A stretch of 64,000 nucleotides of DNA from Alistipes sp. (GTDB lineage Bacteria; Bacteroidota; Bacteroidia; Bacteroidales; Rikenellaceae): positions 248,001 through 312,000 of the forward strand of contig JAGBEH010000007.1 in NCBI GenBank assembly GCA_017937125.1, given 5' to 3'. Position numbers and translations under genes: made by a program. The notes beneath the pieces are model-generated. The model saw nothing but the letters and a program-made list of their open reading frames with translations, ran no database searches and had not been told where the DNA came from. Shown one piece after another: positions 59,789-64,000 of this stretch. Each line of letters starts with the position of its first letter. Within the stretch, counting starts at the first letter, position 1.

Positions 59789-62149
59789 ATGAAATACAGA
59801 TTGTCGGAGATAGCCGATATATGCGGCGGCCGCTTGTGCGGCGCCGATATCGAGGTCGATGAGGTCGAAACCGACAGCCGCAACTGTGCTTTCGGCAAAA
59901 ATACGCTTTTCGTGGCGATACGGGGGGCTAACCACGATTCGCACGACTTTATCCCGCAAATGATTACGCGCGGGGTGCGGGCGTTCGTCGTCGAGCGCGA
60001 AACGGCACTCGACAGCGGCTGCGGCGCGGTTGTCGTCGGTAACTCCATTGCGGCGCTGCAACGTCTGGCCGAACATTACCGCGGTATGCTGCACGGTACT
60101 GTCGTCGGGATTACGGGTTCCAACGGCAAGACCGTCGTCAAGGAGTGGATAGCCCAGTCTGTGCCGTCGGATGTCAAACTGTTCCGCTCGCCCCGCAGCT
60201 ACAATTCGCAATTAGGTGTGGCGCTCTCGCTGCTTATGGCCGAGGGCGACGAGGATTTGGTGCTTGTCGAGGCGGGAATCTCGCAGTGCGGCGAGATGGA
60301 GCGCCTGCAACGTATGATACGTCCCGACATAGCGATATTCACCTCGATAGGCGATGCGCATCAGGAGAATTTCGGCTCGCTGCGGCAGAAGGTCGAAGAG
60401 AAGATGCTGCTCGCACGCGGTGCGCGGACGTTCATTTACCACGGCGGTTATGCGGATGTCGCCCGTGCTGCGGGGATGCTTCCCGCGGGCGTCGAAAAAA
60501 TCGATGCGGCGGATATGCCCGTTCCCGATTTCACCGATGTCGCTTCCGTGCGCAACGGGCAGATAGTCGAGGCGTTCTGCAAGGCTATGGGATATCCGCA
60601 GCCCGATTTCGGAGAGTTGCAGCCCGTCGCTATGCGATTGGAGGTGAAAGAGGGTATCAACAATTCGTTGTTGGTGAACGATGCTTATAATTCAGACATA
60701 AATTCGCTCGCCATAGCGCTCGACTATCTGCACGGCGTCGCCGCGGGACGTGCCGCAACACTCGTCCTGTCGGATATTTCCCAGAGCGGAATGGCCGATT
60801 GCGAACTGTATGCCCGCGTGGCGGAACTGGTCGTCGAGAGCGGTGTGGGGCGGCTTATAGGCATCGGGGAGAAGATTTCGGCGCAGCGCGCTCTGTTCGC
60901 CGATGTCGAGAGCGAGTTCTATACCTCTGCGGACGAGTTTCTGCACCGTATGGGGCGCGACGATTTCGCCGACCGTGCGATATTGCTCAAGGGCAGCCGC
61001 GCGAGCCGTTTCGAGAAGATCGCCCACGCTCTCGAGCGCAAGGTACATACCACCGTGCTGGAGGTCGATCTCGATGCTATGGTGCATAATCTCAATTATT
61101 TCCGTTCGCGCCTTTCTCCCGAAACGAAACTTACCGCTATGGTCAAGGCGTCGAGCTACGGGGCGGGCGATGCCGAGGTAGCGCAGGTGTTGCAGCACCA
61201 CGGTGTCAATTATCTTGCGGTGGCCTTTGCCGATGAGGGCATTATCTTGCGCGAAAAGGGTATTGCGATGCCTGTCGTCGTCCTGAATGCCGATGCGGGG
61301 AGTTTCGACCGAATGGTCGAGAATCGATTGGAGCCCGAGATTTACAGTTTTTCGTCATTGCAGGCTTTCGCAGAAGCCGTCGGCCGTTACGGCGAACGCC
61401 ACTACCCGATACATATCAAGCTCGATACGGGTATGCACCGTTTGGGATTCGTCGGGGATGAAATCGACGAACTCGTCGGGCGGCTGAACGAATGCGGCGA
61501 ACGGGTGCGTGTCGCTACGGCGTTCGCCCATTTGAGTTGCGCGGACGATCCTGCGCAGGATGACTTCACGCGGCTGCAAATCGAGCGGTTCGCATCTATG
61601 AGCGGCCGTCTTGCGGACGGGTTGCCCTATCCGATTATCCGCCATACGGCAAACTCGGCGGCTATCGAACGGTTTCCCGAGGCGAAGTTCGATATGTGCC
61701 GCTTGGGTCTGGGACTTTACGGCTTCGGCTTCGAACACAACGACGGGCTGCGTCCCGTTTCTACCCTGCGCACGCGCATCGTGCAGGTGCGGTATCGTGC
61801 TGCGGGCGAGGGCATAGGCTACGGCCGTGCACAGCGCCTTACGCGCGACAGTGTGATTGCTACCGTGCCGATAGGGTATGCCGACGGTTTGGACCGACAT
61901 CTGGGATGCGGCAGCTGGTCTATGCTCGTAAAAGGTCGGCCAGCACCCGTCGTGGGGCGCATATGTATGGACAGCTGTATGCTGGACGTCACCGACATCG
62001 ACGGCGTTGCCGAGGGCGACGAGGTGCTCGTATTTTCGCCGCAGGCGGGCAATACTCCCGAAGATATGGCGGCAGTGCTGGGTACGATACCGTATGAAAT
62101 CCTGACCTCCGTATCGTCCCGTGTAAAACGTATCTATACCAAAGAGTAA
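59789..62149 (+). CDS. murF-alr: Fused MurF ligase and alanine racemase
   Basis: The 786-residue protein joins two steps of the D-Ala-D-Ala branch of peptidoglycan synthesis. Residues 1-420 are MurF (UDP-MurNAc-tripeptide:D-Ala-D-Ala ligase): VETDSRNC, P-loop GITGSNGKTVVKEW (about 108-120), LVLVEAGISQCGEM and NDAYNSDINS. Residues about 425-786 are a fold-type III alanine racemase: LEVDLDAMVHNLNYFR, PLP lysine Lys453 in MVKASSYGAG, HIKLDTGMHRLG, GIGYGRAQR, GYADGLDRHLG, and GRICMDSCMLDVT. The fusion is known in Bacteroidetes. ATG at 59789 was chosen; the open frame upstream overlaps mutS2. It overlaps the next gene by one base. Confidence 0.94.
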   Translation: MKYRLSEIADICGGRLCGADIEVDEVETDSRNCAFGKNTLFVAIRGANHDSHDFIPQMITRGVRAFVVERETALDSGCGAVVVGNSIAALQRLAEHYRGMLHGTVVGITGSNGKTVVKEWIAQSVPSDVKLFRSPRSYNSQLGVALSLLMAEGDEDLVLVEAGISQCGEMERLQRMIRPDIAIFTSIGDAHQENFGSLRQKVEEKMLLARGARTFIYHGGYADVARAAGMLPAGVEKIDAADMPVPDFTDVASVRNGQIVEAFCKAMGYPQPDFGELQPVAMRLEVKEGINNSLLVNDAYNSDINSLAIALDYLHGVAAGRAATLVLSDISQSGMADCELYARVAELVVESGVGRLIGIGEKISAQRALFADVESEFYTSADEFLHRMGRDDFADRAILLKGSRASRFEKIAHALERKVHTTVLEVDLDAMVHNLNYFRSRLSPETKLTAMVKASSYGAGDAEVAQVLQHHGVNYLAVAFADEGIILREKGIAMPVVVLNADAGSFDRMVENRLEPEIYSFSSLQAFAEAVGRYGERHYPIHIKLDTGMHRLGFVGDEIDELVGRLNECGERVRVATAFAHLSCADDPAQDDFTRLQIERFASMSGRLADGLPYPIIRHTANSAAIERFPEAKFDMCRLGLGLYGFGFEHNDGLRPVSTLRTRIVQVRYRAAGEGIGYGRAQRLTRDSVIATVPIGYADGLDRHLGCGSWSMLVKGRPAPVVGRICMDSCMLDVTDIDGVAEGDEVLVFSPQAGNTPEDMAAVLGTIPYEILTSVSSRVKRIYTKE

Positions 62150-62862
62150 TGTTCGGAACATTGTATCTTATCCCGTGCCCCATTTCGGACGCGACGGCCG
62201 TAAGCGACGTTACGCCCGAAGCCAATGCGGCCGTTATAAATTCGCTCGACTATTTTATCGTCGAGAACATCCGTTCGGCGCGTCGGTTCTTGTCCAAAGC
62301 GCATATAGCGCGTCCGATAGACAGCATCGAGTTCCGCGAGCTGAACGAACATACCACCTCGCCGCGCGAAATCGAAGATCTGGTGCGCCCGCTGCTCGAA
62401 GGGCGCTCGGCGGGCGTTATCTCCGAAGCGGGCGTGCCTGCCGTCGCCGACCCCGGGGCTGCTGTCGTGGCGTTGTGCCATAAGAAGGGCGTGCGCGTCG
62501 TGCCGCTCGTGGGGCCCTCGTCGATAATTATGGCGATGATGGCGTCGGGGCAGAACGGACAGTCGTTCGCGTTCAACGGCTATCTGCCCGTCAAGGAGCC
62601 CGACCGTTCGCGTGCCGTTAAGCGTCTGGAGGCGCGTGCCGTGCAGGAACGCCAGTCGCAGATATTCATCGAGACGCCTTACCGCAATGTCAAACTTTTC
62701 GCCCATCTTCTGCAAGTATGTTCGTCCGATACGATGCTTACCGTTGCGGCCGACATTACGGCTCCGAGCGAATACATCGTCACGCGCAGTATCGGCGAAT
62801 GGCGCAAAACGGCATCTCCCGACATCGACAAGCGTCCCGCAATATTCGTATTGGGACGGTAG
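62149..62862 (+). CDS. RsmI-like SAM-dependent methyltransferase
   Basis: This 237-residue member of the tetrapyrrole-methylase fold resembles RsmI, the 2'-O-methyltransferase of 16S rRNA C1402: GTLYLIPCPISD, FIVENIRSARRFL, EHTTSPREIEDLV, VISEAGVPAVADPGAAVVALCHKKG, VGPSSIIMAMMASG and FAFNGYLPVK. It is shorter than typical RsmI (about 280) and belongs to a Bacteroidetes subgroup, so rRNA as substrate is probable but not certain. The ATG shares its first base with the murF-alr stop (TAATG), which suggests translational coupling. A terminator follows 60 bases later. Confidence 0.82.
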   Translation: MFGTLYLIPCPISDATAVSDVTPEANAAVINSLDYFIVENIRSARRFLSKAHIARPIDSIEFRELNEHTTSPREIEDLVRPLLEGRSAGVISEAGVPAVADPGAAVVALCHKKGVRVVPLVGPSSIIMAMMASGQNGQSFAFNGYLPVKEPDRSRAVKRLEARAVQERQSQIFIETPYRNVKLFAHLLQVCSSDTMLTVAADITAPSEYIVTRSIGEWRKTASPDIDKRPAIFVLGR

Positions 62863-62923
62863 GGCGGAATGCTTTCTTGCGGCGGTCGCCGATTGCCGCG
62901 ATTCCGTGTGCGATGCGATAAAT

Positions 62924-62959
62924 GCAGTGTGCGCAGGTCTAAAAGCCTGCGCACACTGC
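62924..62959 (+). terminator. Terminator after the RsmI-like gene
   Basis: A 14-bp perfect stem (GCAGTGTGCGCAGG at 62924-62937 with 62946-62959) and an 8-base loop are followed by CGTTTTC. It closes the amidase-to-RsmI run. Confidence 0.85.
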
Positions 62960-63041
62960 CGTTTTCGGCGGCTGAAATCGTCGTTTCGTTCGCGGCGTAG
63001 ACGATTCTTCGGAATACGTACCCCGATTACGGATTCGGCGG

Positions 63042-63079
63042 CGAGAGTTTCGAAGTCTCGAAAAATGATATTATATTTG
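63042..63079 (+). promoter_or_regulatory. Promoter of the AraC-family gene, with palindrome
   Basis: The -7 box TATATTTG (63072-63079) lies 20 bases after a TTTC at 63048-63051 that fits the -33 position. An inverted repeat CGAGA-N9-TCTCG (63042-46 / 63056-60) surrounds the -33 element and could be an operator, for example for autoregulation. Confidence 0.6.
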
Positions 63080-63103
63080 CACAAACAACCGAATATCACC
63101 GTT

Positions 63104-64000
63104 ATGGAAGATTTGTTGCGAATAGACAGCATAGATGCCTACAACAGGCTTTACGGATTCGAAACGCGCCATCCGCTCGTTACAGTCGTAGACCTTTCGA
63201 AAGCGACCCGGTGGGTTTCGCGCGCTCGATTCCATTACGGAGTATATGCGCTTTACCTCAAGGACGTGAAGTGCGGCAATATAAAATACGGCCGTAAGAA
63301 TTATGATTATCAGGACGGAACGATCGTCTGTTTCGCACCGGGGCAGGCGGTGGATGTAGAGCGTACCGACAATGTGAAGCCTGCGGGATACGGCATCCTG
63401 TTCCATCCCGACCTGATTCACGGCACGGCTCTCGGGCAGGAGATAAAGAATTATTCCTTTTTCTCGTATGAAACCAGCGAGGCGCTGCACCTGTCCAAGG
63501 AGGAACGCAATACGATTCTCGACTGTCTTCGGAAAATAGACGTCGAACTGAACCGCTCGATAGATAAGCACAGCCGCAGGCTCATCAACTCCAATATAGG
63601 GTTGCTGCTCGATTACTGTATGCGTTTCTACGACCGTCAGTTCGTTACGCGCAGCGAGGCGAACAGCGATATAGTCACCCGTTTCGAACAGCTGCTGAAC
63701 GACTATTTCGACGGCGATGCCCCCGCCCGCGAGGGGTTGCCTACGGTCAAGTATTTTGCCGACAAGGTGTTCCTGTCGCCCAATTATTTCGGCGACCTGA
63801 TAAGCCGACATACGGGCATTACGGCCTCCGAACACATTCAGAACAAAGTCGTCGGGCAGGTGAAGGAGCAGCTGCTTTCGACCAACAAGACCACCAGCCA
63901 GATAGCCTACGAACTTGGATTTCAGTATCCGCAGCATCTCAGCCGAATGTTCAAGCGCGTGGCGGGTATGACGCCCAACGAATACAGGTCTTCGGGCGCC
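63104..64000 (+). CDS. AraC-family transcriptional regulator (3' end outside window)
   Basis: ATG at 63104 opens a frame that is still open at base 64000 (299 residues). The N-terminal part (about 1-165) has a cupin-like sensor segment (VCFAPGQAVDVE, YGILFHPDLIHGTALG). The C-terminal part is an AraC-type two-helix-turn-helix domain: TVKYFADKVFLSPNYFGDLISRHTG, then TTSQIAYELGFQYPQHLSRMFKRVAGMTPNEYR, the family signature. Almost the whole protein is present; probably only a few residues are missing. The ligand and target genes are unknown. Its promoter lies 25 bases upstream. Confidence 0.9.
   Translation, partial: MEDLLRIDSIDAYNRLYGFETRHPLVTVVDLSKATRWVSRARFHYGVYALYLKDVKCGNIKYGRKNYDYQDGTIVCFAPGQAVDVERTDNVKPAGYGILFHPDLIHGTALGQEIKNYSFFSYETSEALHLSKEERNTILDCLRKIDVELNRSIDKHSRRLINSNIGLLLDYCMRFYDRQFVTRSEANSDIVTRFEQLLNDYFDGDAPAREGLPTVKYFADKVFLSPNYFGDLISRHTGITASEHIQNKVVGQVKEQLLSTNKTTSQIAYELGFQYPQHLSRMFKRVAGMTPNEYRSSGA

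Noticed and set aside
63071..63937. 288-codon minus-strand frame at the window end
   Set aside because: It lies opposite the AraC-family gene (63104-64000), whose helix-turn-helix motifs are unmistakable.

Overview
The window looks like a chromosomal segment of a moderately high-GC member of the Bacteroidales, most likely a Rikenellaceae/Alistipes-type gut bacterium. The reasons are SusC/SusD pairs, BACON, DUF5689 and fimbrillin-like lipoproteins, a hybrid two-component regulator, the fused murF-alr gene, a bS21 protein with the Bacteroidetes N-terminus, and repeated TAnnTTTG (-7) promoter boxes in place of E. coli-type promoters. The genus is inferred, not proven. No rRNA, tRNA, insertion sequence, prophage or CRISPR array was seen.

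Layout. 1-9359 (+): the end of a Sus-type surface locus (SusD tail, BACON lipoprotein, fimbrillin/FISUMP lipoprotein, two DUF5689 proteins, and a secreted sialidase-fold plus EEP-phosphatase fusion), closed by a strong terminator. 9652-15184 (-): rpsU, then a GH2 hydrolase-GlpT-helix-hairpin-helix operon, then an isolated DUF5131 gene. 15400-18420 (+): the Phe/Tyr operon (pheA, DAHP synthase-chorismate mutase, tyrA), preceded by what reads as a complete ribosome-mediated attenuator with an 18-residue Phe/Tyr leader peptide. 18692-23090 (-): rnhA, valS, asnA. 23264-28191 (+): lon and the Kdo genes kdsB-kdsA-kdsD.

28719-43632 (+): a complete polysaccharide-utilisation locus of nine collinear genes: sugar porter, PfkB kinase, GH172 (DUF2961), SusC, SusD, two DUF4185 (GH183-type) proteins, a small binding lipoprotein, and a hybrid two-component regulator with a periplasmic sugar-binding sensor. 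The enzyme set points to a furanoside glycan, either D-arabinan or alpha-fructofuranoside. 43766-44968 (-): a nuclease lipoprotein. 45139-51672 (-): a seven-gene run grpE-dnaJ-(unknown)-mutL-rhomboid-EEP-yhcH. 51730-54618 (-): lptD, facing the (+) run amidase-MCE-mutS2-murF/alr-RsmI-like (54759-62862). The window ends inside an AraC-family gene.

The two most interesting signals are the Phe/Tyr attenuator, where leader peptide, protector, antiterminator and terminator segments can all be read in the DNA, and the GH172/DUF4185 locus. Several repeats and palindromes without a gene are also recorded (9434-9550, 15230-15315, 18423-18512, 19197-19277, 54641-54660). Long antisense ORFs are common because of GC-rich codon use; they were treated as shadows.
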